Below are positions 1-8,981 of a stretch of DNA of 64,000 nt, in pieces. A program made the position numbers and the translations under genes. The notes beneath the pieces are model-generated. The model was given only the letters and a program-made list of their open reading frames with translations, did not search any database and was not told where the DNA came from. This stretch comes from Campanula takesimana (Eukaryota > Streptophyta > Magnoliopsida > Asterales > Campanulaceae), in the NCBI GenBank assembly GCA_026119855.1, contig JAOWBW010001046.1, positions 186,001 through 250,000 on the forward strand, read 5' to 3'. Each line of letters starts with the position of its first letter. Positions within the stretch are counted from its first letter, which is position 1.

Positions 1-1791
1 AAAAGTTCCGATCCCAAAATTTCTACCTCTGAGCTATTAGACATGGATGATGAAGACTTCGCTTTATTTGTGAAGAAATTTCAAAAGTTCAGAAAATTCT
101 CAAGACCCGGCTCAACCTGCAAATTTCAAGGGTCTACCAGCAGAGCTCCTCCAAAGTTCACGAGGAGTAGTGATTCAAAAAGAAAAGAAGACCTTGTTTG
201 TTTTAATTGCAGGAAACTAGGACACTTTGCTTCAAGCAGCCCAATTCCAAAATTTGAATATATGCAGAAGAAGAGAAGCCATACTCCCAAGTTCACTCCC
301 AAATTCACTCGTCACAAGGGAATGGTTGCTGAAGAAGAATCACCAGCAAATGAGCAGAACACTTGGATTGAAACAGACTCAGATGAGAGCGATGAAGATT
401 CCGATGATGGACTCATTTGTTTGGTGGCAAATGATGATGAAGTTGATACTTATGATTCTGATGATGACTACTCCAAAGATGTTCCTGATATGAATACCTT
501 GAATAAACCTATCAAGAAATCTGCAGGTTTTCAAGAAGTGAAGAAGAAGAAAGGACAACCATCAGCGAGCTCATTGAACAAGGATTTCTCACTCCGGCTC
601 AAAGCGATGGTGGATTGTTATTTTCAAGATGTGATCTGAGTGCTAGAAGAAAGCTCAGAAAGAGTGAATATGTTAGACCTCAAGTTTCACCTATTCCTAC
701 AATCAATCACGATGAGGACATTGCCAAACAAGAAAAGTTATTCTTAGAAGCCGAAAAGGTAATTAGTAAATTTGGCAAAATGAAGGAAGCCTTAGCACTA
801 TCATGTGATGAAATTTCCCAGCTTAAGACCGAGAAATCTCTACTTAAATCTGAACTCACCCTCCTTAAGGAGCAGATAAAGAGCATGACTCTTCTTACTG
901 TCAAAAACACTTTTCTAACAGAACAGAAGTCACTTCTTAAAGTTCAAAACGATGAATTGGTTACTCAAATTACTGATCTTAAAAAGATTACAAATGAGTG
1001 GTCCAATTCTCGTGTCACTATGGAGAATATATTTGAGTCCCAAAAAGTCAGTGGTGATAAAAGTGGCTTGGGATTCTCATCAACTAGTGACAACTTTAAA
1101 TGTGATGTCTGTGCTGAAAGAGATAGTGAATTTACAAATCAGCAAACTTTTGAAATTCCCAAGGAAAAACATTTTAATTCAATGGGTAAAGGACAGGAAA
1201 AAGTCAAGAGACAAACATTCCATTATGTCTACCCAACGAAACAATTTGGGAAAGCTAAAGAGAAGGAAGTAGCTACAGATGAATCATCTTCTAGCAAAAT
1301 CATTCTTGAAACAAGGCGCGCTCTTTCTCCGAGTGCACATTATGCACCTAGGAGCCACGCGCCTCACCGCCGTGCGCCTCCTAGCCCTATGCGCCCTCCA
1401 AGGAAAAGCGCTCCAAAATCTCAAAAGAAAGATTTTGTTAAGGCTGGCTCATCTGACCCAAAGAAGAATGCTATCCCAAAGAAAAGTAAAGAGTTTCTGA
1501 AAACTCATGTGATTGGTGGCTTTTAACATTGTTCCATTTGTGATTGTTTTGGACACAAGACCGTGGAATGCCTTTTTCGATTCACTCCCAATGCCAAAGG
1601 ACTTAAAAATCGCAAGGTCAAGCAAGAGTGGGTTGTCATGAGTTGCTAACTCTAGGACCCAAAAGGAATAAAGGGGACCTGCTGAAATGTCTATATTTCA
1701 GGTTCTTTGCTTCATGGCTGGATCTTCAAAAGCTAAAACGTATGAATGGATTCTCGATAGTAGGTGTTCACGACACATGACTGGAGATGAA
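1..1791 (+). pseudogene. Sire-1a gag and start of protease (fragment)
   Basis: The frame opens before the window and runs to 639. It then shifts by one and continues 615-1526, with a stop at 1524-1526, then a further open stretch to about 1649. A first zinc knuckle lies near 199-240 as C-x2-C-x4-H, but the last Cys is replaced by Ser. A second knuckle, CSICDCFGHKTVEC, is complete at 1530-1571. Between them are an acidic stretch, a Lys-rich segment and a predicted coiled coil (about 700-1010), consistent with the long gag C-terminus of Sireviruses. The protease active site at 1756-1764 reads Asp-Ser-Arg where copia elements have Asp-Ser/Thr-Gly, so catalysis should be lost. Codons 1315-1400 are rich in the GCGCC motif seen elsewhere in this element. 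Confidence 0.8.
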
Positions 1792-2898
1792 TGACACGCC
1801 CCCAAGTCCCGGGGTTCCCTAATAGAACCTCGAACCTGGTGGGTGTGACTAACAAGAAGCGGAAAAACGGGAATGACATCTGCTTATATCAAACTAACAT
1901 CATATATATACTCAAGAGGAACGAGCTAAGATAGCTCACAACGAGTTTAATACCAAGAAATTTAAACCAAATGTGGTTATACACAGCGGAAAACATGCCT
2001 AGAACATAAGCTGGCATTACAAGAACTATACAAGTCTACCCAATATACTGAGTCTAAACAACTGATACAAAATCGTCCTCACCAAAACTGGAAAGGATAA
2101 CAATCCCCAAACAAGAACAACCTACCAAGTAGGCCCCTGCTAAGTCGAGCCTCACAACGTATTACCACTTGCTTCCCTTGGGGGGGAACAAATAAAAAAG
2201 GAACGGGGTGAGATAAATCTCAGTAAGTTACTAGATACAAGTACATAGCATATTATCATGTAATCATGCAAATCAAGAAGATTGTCAAGTAATCATGCTC
2301 AAGATGTCATCAAGTAACAAGTATATGAGAGGCTAAACCAACTCATCAAGTAACTAGCACATAAGGCTAAACTATCACGTTACAAAGGATATTCCAACCT
2401 TATTCCTCCCAAGTAAACCATTATTGTCGTTGCTTATTGCAGTTGACAAATCACGATCAATCAAGTTGCTGCTATGCAGTATACAAAAGGACCCGGTAAC
2501 CAGTATCACTCACAAGAACAAGATTCACGAGGTGTTCACGAGTTTAGCATTCACTTTTATCAGGCGTATTGCTCTAATAAAGGAAGCTATGCCCTTACTA
2601 TGGCCTGTAGTAAGGGGTCAAGCGCAGATACATAGGCGCTCGATTATCACTTTGGCCCCAGCCTCATGATAAGCGTGAATCTATACATCTCCGAGCAAGC
2701 AAGGTGACCAGCTGGACTCACACAAGAATGCACAAGTAGGTATTTACTTGAACTACGAGAGTATAGAACTAAGTCCAAAAGTAGTGGACTAGCTCTTCAT
2801 GAACCATGTAATCATGTGCTCACCAAATACAAGTACACGTATGCTATATTTGCAAATACAAATCAGTATAACAATGGCACATAATGTGTCTACGTAAC

Positions 2899-3867
2899 TG
2901 TAGATACCCCAGGGGAACCACGGCTTTAGGCTAGAGCGCGTGAGTGATCCTAGGATGTCTAACTTGTTTTTAGAGTCGCCACCTATGTTTTGAGGAACAT
3001 AAGAAAAACCTATAGATTGTAGCCTAAGTTTGATTACGAAAACAGAGATTCTTTGTTTTGAGGTTCGGGGGTTAGATTACGAGATGGGAAGTACCGAAAC
3101 ACCCATCTCGCCCAACTAAAGTTGGTCTTGCTTGATCAAAATCTACATGAATGAAAATGTTCTTCTTCTTCTTCTTTAAGTCATGAAAAGGGGGTTTAAA
3201 ATAGAGTTTGGAATGTAGGAGATGACTCCTTAACCAACCTCAATGAGATGAGGTGATCATTAGAGTCATGTCCCAAAATGATTTGGGTGATTGCACATTT
3301 GATTAAAGTAAAAAGAGAGAGGAGATGAAGTAGAAACGGAAGGAAAAGATGGACTTTTACCTACAATTTGGAGACCTTCAAATATTTCTTGATGAAATCC
3401 TTGGAGAACCTTTAGAAAGTGATTTTGGTATAGTTTTTGTAAGTTCAATTTTCGGTCCCTGAAAATGGAGGTAAAGAGAGGTTTTTATAGGTGAAAGAGG
3501 GGTGTTTTTTGGTGCCAAAACTCAGTCACCAAGAAATCCTTCCCGGGCAAAATCCTGTAAATTGAGCAAGGGAGGGAATCCTGGCCAGAAATCTGTAACT
3601 GACGCCCAGAGGCGCGCGCTTCCTGCTTTGGGGGCGGGAGGCGCGCGCGCCTGGCTCCTAGTGTCGGAGGCGCGCGACTCAGAGAAGGCAATCTTGACAG
3701 AATGGACTAGAAAGTCAGCCCTGTCATTCAGTTTATTCCCTGGACTTAACGAAGTCAGTCAGGAACTTATCGGAAGTGACAAAAACTAACGAGAAACACT
3801 TAGAATGGGGAGAAACACAAAATCAAATGTCCAATCGGGGTGAGCGGTCCAAGGCGGGGTGTCTACA
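2899..3867 (-). repeat. Tat-2 3' LTR
   Basis: The 969-bp LTR is bounded by TGTAGATACCCC and GGGGTGTCTACA. On the minus strand a TATA box (plus-strand ttttata, 3482-3488) lies about 120 bp downstream of a GC-rich motif cassette (about 3607-3676). Near the element-sense 3' end, gagtcgccac (2973-2982) repeats ten bases of the PBS. The ORFs seen here at 3266-3789 recur identically in the other LTR and are not credible genes. Confidence 0.95.
3604..3680. promoter_or_regulatory. GCGCGC triplet cassette in Tat-2 LTR U3
   Basis: Three GC-rich motifs (aggcgcgcgc, aggcgcgcgcgcct, aggcgcgcga) occur with centres about 28-30 bp apart in otherwise AT-rich DNA. In the transcription direction of the element (minus) they lie upstream of the TATA box at 3488-3482. 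The same cassette recurs at 4953-5025, 7916-7985, 16538-16600 and in the other LTR (17585-17660). A cis-regulatory role is inferred from repeated placement near promoters. Confidence 0.5.
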
Positions 3868-3880
3868 GAGCCCCTCGGCG
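3868..3880 (-). other. Tat-2 polypurine tract
   Basis: On the minus strand the sequence ccgaggggctc ends directly at the start of the 3' LTR. It is the expected primer for plus-strand DNA synthesis. The outer Tat-1 has the matching sequence ccgaggggctt before its LTR at 49711, which supports both LTR boundaries. Confidence 0.65.
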
Positions 3881-4039
3881 ACGTGGACTGCAAAGCAGAA
3901 TGCGTCGACGAAAGTTAAAAACACCCGCCGAGGACATCACCAAGAAAAGGCAAAGACTCGATGAAAGCAGGAATTTGAAATTGCGAGAGATAGTGGTGCG
4001 CTCCCTGTGTGAGTGGCTTTTGCTGGAGTGTTGTATTGG

Positions 4040-4624
4040 AGCTCATGGGAGCTTGTGTCGATATGGACCGAGTTTGTTGAGTTGGGGCTCATGGGAGCTT
4101 GTCTCGATATGGACCGAGTTGCCGACTTGGGGCTCATGGGAGCTTGTCTCGATATGGACCGAGTTGCCGACTTGGGGCTCATGGGAGCTTGTCTCGATAT
4201 GGACCGAGTTGGCGACCTGGGGCTCATGGGAGCTTGTCTCGATGTGGACCGAGTTGCCGACCTGGAGCTCATGGGAGCTTGTCTCGATATGGACCGAGTT
4301 GTCGACTTGGGGCTCATGGGAGCTTGTCTCGATATGGACCGAGTTGCCGACTTGGAGCTCATGGGAGCTTGTCTCGATATGGACCGAGTTGCCGACCTGG
4401 AGCTCATGGGAGCTTGTCTCGATATGGACCGAGTTGCCGACTTGGAGCTCATGGGAGCTTGTCTCGATATGGACCGAGTTGCCGACCTGGAGCTCATGGG
4501 AGCTTGTCTCGATATGGACCGAGTTGCCGACCTGGAGCTCATGGGAGCTTGTCTCGATATGGACCGAGTTGCCGACCTGGAGCTCATGGAAGCTTGTCTC
4601 GATATGGACCGAGTTGTTGACTTT
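4040..4624. repeat. 45-bp tandem repeat array, about 13 copies, in Tat-2 3' region
   Basis: The unit begins near gagctcatgggagcttg and ends near gagttgccgacct. Copies start at 4040, 4085 and then every 45 bp to 4580, with one to three substitutions per copy. Because 45 is a multiple of three and the unit lacks stops in most frames, long ORFs appear on both strands (for example 3840-4658 plus and 3937-4587 minus). These are artefacts of the repeat. Tandem repeats between pol and the 3' LTR are typical of Tat/Ogre elements and have been proposed as a source of satellite DNA. Confidence 0.92.
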
Positions 4625-4949
4625 GTGGGGTGCGGGCACGGTTGAATGTTTTGAATGAGGTCGTTAACGAACCCTTGTTGACGAATCCGTTAGTGAATCC
4701 GTTCGATGAAATATTGCTTTGAAGCCTCGTGCCATTTGGAGTCACACTTGACTTTTTTGAATTGTGGGGTACGGGCACAGTTGACCGCGACCAGAAAAAT
4801 GTTCCTGCTGGGGATGAAATGTTGAGATTGACTCTTGAGGGGGGTGTGGCACCCGTGACAGAACTTAGGGAGTTCGGAATCCGTGGGGAAACTTTGATAC
4901 GATGCATGGATTCTTGCATGGGAGACTGCTTTTGAACCTGCCTGATGAT
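4625..4949. other. Unassigned Tat-2 3' region between repeat array and antisense-gene promoter
   Basis: This is non-repetitive sequence. I see no gene, RNA or clear signal; short ORFs here have no recognisable features. Confidence 0.4.
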
Positions 4950-5048
4950 GGGAAGAGCGCGCGTCCGGGACTCGTTGTGGGACGCGCGCGCCTCAGATGA
5001 ATATGTCAGGAGGCGCGCGCCTGGCGCATAAGTTCAGCATATTTAAAC
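4950..5048 (+). promoter_or_regulatory. Putative promoter of antisense mobile-domain gene
   Basis: Three GC motifs (agcgcgcgt, gacgcgcgcgcct, aggcgcgcgcct) lie at 4953-5024. They are followed by the TATA-like catatttaaac at 5038-5048, about 130 bp before the start codon at 5179. The cassette matches the one in the LTR U3 of the same element. Both the TATA call and the regulatory role are inference from position. Confidence 0.45.
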
Positions 5049-5178
5049 AGGTTGTTTGCTGTTTTTGGCCAGTTTTCAAAAATTTGAAGAACCCTCCAAA
5101 TTCTAAGCCCAATTTTTGTAGAGGAATCACCCCAAAACACTTTCTTGCTGCTCTAGGATCAATTCCGTCAAAAAAACG

Positions 5179-7597
5179 ATGTCGGATCGTCAGCAATCAC
5201 CTCCGTTTGAGATGCCACAGGGCGAGGAGCCCGAAATTGGGGTTGAAGCTATGGACCCGAGCTTGCTTACTTTCCGGCCTCATACCCATATTTCTCACTT
5301 CGTGACTTCGGGTTTGGTAAGAATGCCTCACCATTCTTGTCGATTTCGGGTTTCATGAAGTTCTGTTTTCTTTACCCAAAATATTGCTGCAGCAGCTTTA
5401 TTGATCATTCTTTGCATGTTGTTTGTTGTTGCTGATTTGTTGTAAGAAACATGTTGGGATGTCCATTTTCACGTTCACACACTTGCTTGTACATTGCTCT
5501 GCCGTTGAAATCTCTGTGTTGAGTTCATCCGTTTTTTCTAGCAGTCATGCTGATGAAATTTTTGCTGTTCCTTTTTTTTTCTTTCAGGAGTGGACCCGTT
5601 TGACAGAGATTCGCGGTGGGGCTCATGGGCCCATCTCTATATGGAAGAGGTTGCCCGAGAATGTTCGGGCCCGAGTCACAGGGACTCATTTTGGTCTTTT
5701 TGTCACTAGCCTCCCAGCTTTGAAGAATGACCCTGATGTGGTTCAGGCATTGAGGGAGAGATGGTGGGATACCACCCATACCTTCCATTTACCCATGGAC
5801 GAGGTGACCATGATGCCTACTGATTTCACAGCTTTGACGGGCTTGCCGTTCATGGGGGTGCCTGTCCCTTTTGGTTTGAGAGGGGCTGTTCGGACTCCGG
5901 ACGAGTTACTGGCCTTGGTTGACTGCCGGTTCGAGGTTAAGAATTCTCGAGTGACATGGGGGAGAATCCGGGCTTATTTCAGCATCTTGATGGCTGAGGC
6001 TCGAGGTGTTACTGCTGATCGGGTTGATGCTGTGGCCCGTTGCTTCATTTGGTACTTGTTATCCCACACTCTGTTTGCCAACGGGGGATCTTCGGCCTCT
6101 TTGGCTCTGCTTGACTTGTTAGTGGACTTGGACCAGATCGGCCAGTATAACTGGGGCGCAGCGGGCTTGGCTGCTTGTTATCACGGCATGGATTTGACCA
6201 GCCGCTCGACTACCAGCTCTGTTACGGGCTTCAGCTTGCTGTGGGAGGTATACCACTTACTGTCCCTTTTATATTCTCCTTGCCTTAGTCATAACTGCCT
6301 TTTTCGTTGACTGTCATTAACTTTGTTTCTGCCTCTTGTCTACAGCTTTGGGCTTTTGCTATCCTGAATCTGAGGGATTTCAAGATTGCCAAGGAAGGCC
6401 AGCCCCAGTATCCGGACTGCGCACGGTGGGCGTATAAGGAGAGGAATGTGAAGACTGGCACGAATCCCATTAGTCTTACTTCGGCCCGACGGCACTTGGA
6501 CACCCTGAGGCCTGAGTCTGTTGCCTTTTCTTTGTATCCGTGGAGATCAGTTCAGCACTGGTTTGAGCACACTCTTATTCCTACCCGTTCTCGGCTTTTG
6601 ATGAGTTCGGGTGAGTGCATGGCTCTGTACTTGGGAGATAGAGTATTTTGGCAGCATGGTACCCAGGTGACAGACTTTTATACCCCTCCTCGTCCTGCAG
6701 TTCCAGACGTTCCTCCTTTCTGCCCTCGTAACTGGAGGTCACTTTCAGAGGTTGATCGTGCGGCATATATGGTAGGGGTTGATGCCGTCCCTTATATTCA
6801 CTTGGATCAGGATTATGGCCTCTTCAGGGAGAACAACTTGATGCAGGGCTTTATGTTCGCTGATCCGAGGAGATCACAGGCTGCTCCTTCGACCTCCGCT
6901 CGGTTTTATACTACCGGTGTCGGGTATTGTTTTGATCCTCCTTTGCCTCCTCCTTATTACACTTATTCAAACTTCGGGGTCTTTGAGGAGCAGAGGGAGA
7001 TTGTTCCCGAGGATATGTCACCGGAGAGAGAGCCTCCCGCTCAGGCTGCTGTGGTATGTTTTTCTGACCATCTTTGCATTTTTTCAGTTCCAGTCTTGTT
7101 TTTCTATCCTTTGTATTGATGTAATTTCCTTTCCCCGTTCTTTATTTCAACAGGTGCCCGTAGCTGCTTATAGGCACTTGGGTAGGCAGAACAAAGGGAT
7201 GAGGCGGAGGCTCCGTCAGCTGGAGGAGAGGGTGCTGGAGCTGTGCAGGGATATTGCTGCCATGACTAGAGATGCTGCTGGTGCTGTCTCTGGTGCTGCG
7301 AGAGGAGCTGCCCGAGGTGCTCGGGGCATGGGACGAGGCTGTAGGGATGCTGCGCTAGACATTGATGAGGCTGTCTCTTCGGCGAGGCAGTCGCTGAGTA
7401 GGAGTCTGAGCCATAGTAGGAGTCTGAGCCGAGAGGGTAGCCAGAGCCGGGGCGGCGCCAGTTCATCAGGGAGAGCTGTCAAGAGGACCCGTCCTGATGT
7501 TGTGATTGAGACATCTGAGTCTGAGGATGATGATGACGATGATGATGATGAGGATGATGATGACGATGAGGAGACCGAGAGCGGTAGCAGGGGGTGA
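5179..7597 (+). CDS. Intact four-exon plant mobile domain (aminotransferase-like) protein carried antisense in Tat-2
   Basis: Exons are 5179-5316, 5588-6247, 6346-7053 and 7154-7597. All three introns (271, 98 and 100 bp) start GT, end AG after a pyrimidine tract and are phase 0. The spliced ORF has 649 codons with no internal stop. Residues about 47-430 resemble the plant mobile domain (MAIN/MAIL1 family, found in host genes and in transposons): a Trp-rich start, then THTFHLPMDEVT followed by a DFTALTGLPF segment. Residues about 503-530 are basic and helical. An Arg/Ser-repeat stretch, a KRTRP nuclear-signal-like motif and a run of about 20 Asp/Glu close the protein, suggesting a nuclear role. 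Host mobile-domain proteins act in silencing and genome stability; the function here is unknown. The gene is opposite to gag-pol, so its introns survive retrotransposition. The start was chosen as the first ATG giving an open exon with a good donor. Confidence 0.8.
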
Positions 7598-7915
7598 GCA
7601 CAGTGCTGGTGATGATGTGCCCGAGCTGTTGAGGCTGAGAGGATGAGGGATTGAAACACTTTTACTTTTGCCTGTAATAACATTTAACATGTATTTACAA
7701 TCCTAGTTATCTTACTACTCATTTTATGTTCTATTAGCGACTCGATCTTAGATGTCGACTCTTTACAAACAAATGTGTGCCCAAAGGTTGCTTGTTGTCG
7801 ATGCTTGAACTCCTTTTTGTTGCTGGGATTTGATTTTGCTGCAGGTTGGGTGTGTTGAAGTGCTTGGGTTCTGTTCTGAACTGACAAGGGCTGTTTCTGT
7901 CTGAACTGCTGTCAA
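7598..7915. other. 3' flank of the mobile-domain gene
   Basis: No gene is seen. A TGTAA-type plant poly(A) context (cctgtaataac, near 7672) lies about 75 bp after the stop codon. No AATAAA is present nearby. The next motif cassette starts at 7916. Confidence 0.35.
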
Positions 7916-8044
7916 AGGCGCGCGCGTCGGGCCTTGCTTGTGTGAGGCGCGCGCGTTGTGCAGCCCTGGTCGGAGGCGCGCGCTTCTGGCCTGCTGAATT
8001 ACAGCCCCTTTCTTTTCTGATCAGAATGTTCCAACAGCTATAAA
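7916..8044 (+). promoter_or_regulatory. GCGCGC cassette plus TATA box upstream of second plus-strand unit
   Basis: Three motifs (aggcgcgcgcgt, aggcgcgcgcgt, aggcgcgcgct) are centred near 7922, 7950 and 7979, with the same 28-bp spacing as the other cassettes. A TATA box, ctataaa, follows at 8038-8044. Short upstream ATGs at 8067 and 8129 open 13- and 23-codon reading frames before the longer ORF at 8194. Confidence 0.45.
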
Positions 8045-8193
8045 TTTGAACCATTTTTCGACCAGAATGGCCACACAGCATTCTTTTGCAAACACTTTCT
8101 CCCCCTAAACCACAAAATTCTTGTTATAATGGCCCCAATGACTTTCTCCTTTGAAGTTAAGGTTTCCGTCCCCGAGGGTAGAAGTCCGTTCCA

Positions 8194-8613
8194 ATGGTGA
8201 ATGCCGTTCCAGCTGTAGGGTCCGTCTCGACGGTGGAGAGCGTTTTTGATCGTTTGGGAAGGCCCAATGACGATGTTGTTCACCCCGTGAGACCGGTGGT
8301 TCATGTGCGGGACTACAGACCTCGTCATTTTCCCAAGAAGAAGAAAGGTAAGGGAAATTCCTCATATGCGTGGAAGCGTCCCATGGTTGTCCCCGCTAAG
8401 GTTCCGCTTGATAAGGGTAAAGGGAAAGCCGTTGATGAAGCTCCGTCCCGTCCTAGCGTTTTCTCCCGTCTTGGCGGTCCCAAGAATGTTCCGTCCCCAT
8501 CCAAGAAACTAAAGTACATAACAAGAAACAATGGGTTCCCAAACCTAAGAAAGATTAGATTTTTCTTTGTACCCCAAGAGATTGCAATTAGACCACTTTG
8601 TTTTAGGATTTAA
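8194..8613 (+). CDS. Small basic hypothetical protein, second antisense unit of Tat-2
   Basis: The ORF encodes 139 residues with a repeated SVF-D/S-RLG-G/R-P motif (about residues 16-25 and 88-96) and two Lys-rich clusters. I do not recognise the family; similar SVFDRLG motifs occur in some plant retroelement gag-like proteins, from memory and unverified. It has a TATA box at 8038 and AATAAA at 8637 and 8676, so it could be an independent transcription unit antisense to pol. Two tiny upstream ORFs precede it. It may also be a decayed remainder of a longer gene. Confidence 0.4.
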   Translation: MVNAVPAVGSVSTVESVFDRLGRPNDDVVHPVRPVVHVRDYRPRHFPKKKKGKGNSSYAWKRPMVVPAKVPLDKGKGKAVDEAPSRPSVFSRLGGPKNVPSPSKKLKYITRNNGFPNLRKIRFFFVPQEIAIRPLCFRI

Positions 8614-8636
8614 TATTTTAACGTCTTTTGTGGCTC

Positions 8637-8681
8637 AATAAATCCGTTGTAATGGTTTGAATAATTCATTGAATGAATAAA
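8637..8681 (+). terminator. Poly(A) signals after the small plus-strand ORF
   Basis: AATAAA occurs at 8637-8642 and again at 8676-8681, 24 and 63 bp after the stop codon at 8613. The positions fit a plant near-upstream element for plus-strand transcripts. Confidence 0.4.
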
Positions 8682-8744
8682 AAATTGCATTTTGTTATTT
8701 GAAGTGAATTGGGTATTTTTGATATGTTTTAGACCGCACCCGAA

Positions 8745-8759
8745 GGTTGCCTACGTTCC
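8745..8759 (-). promoter_or_regulatory. Conserved post-pol motif shared with Tat-1
   Basis: On the minus strand the 15 bases GGAACGTAGGCAACC are identical to 46145-46159 of Tat-1. In both elements the motif is in the 3' region soon after the pol stop codon (223 and 57 bp). Its role is unknown. Confidence 0.5.
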
Positions 8760-8802
8760 TCCAGTTGGGAGGCTCAGGTCTTCGTAGTTCAAACAAAGAC
8801 CA

Positions 8803-8966
8803 TTTTTTTTTTTTTTTTTTTGTTGTGCACCCTGTTTTTTGCCTAGACCGCCCTTGCGGGTTTTCAATCTAGCGGGCTTCTTTTTTGCACGTGCTCTAAT
8901 TTTTGCCTAGGCCGCCCTTGCGGGTTTTCAACCTAGCGAGCGATTTTTTTTTTTTTTTTTTTTTTT
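8803..8966. repeat. Two homopolymer tracts and a 34-bp duplicated palindromic unit after pol
   Basis: T19 (8803-8821) and T23 (8944-8966) bracket two near-identical 34-bp units (8841-8874 and 8905-8938). Each unit contains the inverted repeat ccgc-cctt-gcgg. In pol sense this is poly(A), hairpin, hairpin, poly(A), directly downstream of the pol stop at 8982. Confidence 0.75.
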
Positions 8967-8981
8967 AATGGTCTTTGTTTA

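Noticed and set aside
2424..2669. ORF conserved at 2424-2669 and 23922-24170
   Set aside because: The two copies lie in the two LTRs of Chr-1, so conservation reflects LTR duplication and not selection.
3266..3789. ORFs repeated at 17247-17770
   Set aside because: They are in the two LTRs of Tat-2 and overlap promoter sequence; no codon-level signal is seen.
4040..4624. Regular repeats reminiscent of a CRISPR array
   Set aside because: The units are contiguous tandem copies without unique spacers, in a plant retrotransposon.
3840..4658. Long ORFs on both strands with a 15-residue repeat (up to 272 codons)
   Set aside because: They are created by the 45-bp tandem array, whose unit lacks stops in most frames. 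No start context or domain supports coding.
7216..7683. Minus-strand Ser-rich ORF opposite exon 4
   Set aside because: It is a shadow of the Asp/Glu and Arg/Ser codon runs of the mobile-domain gene on the plus strand.
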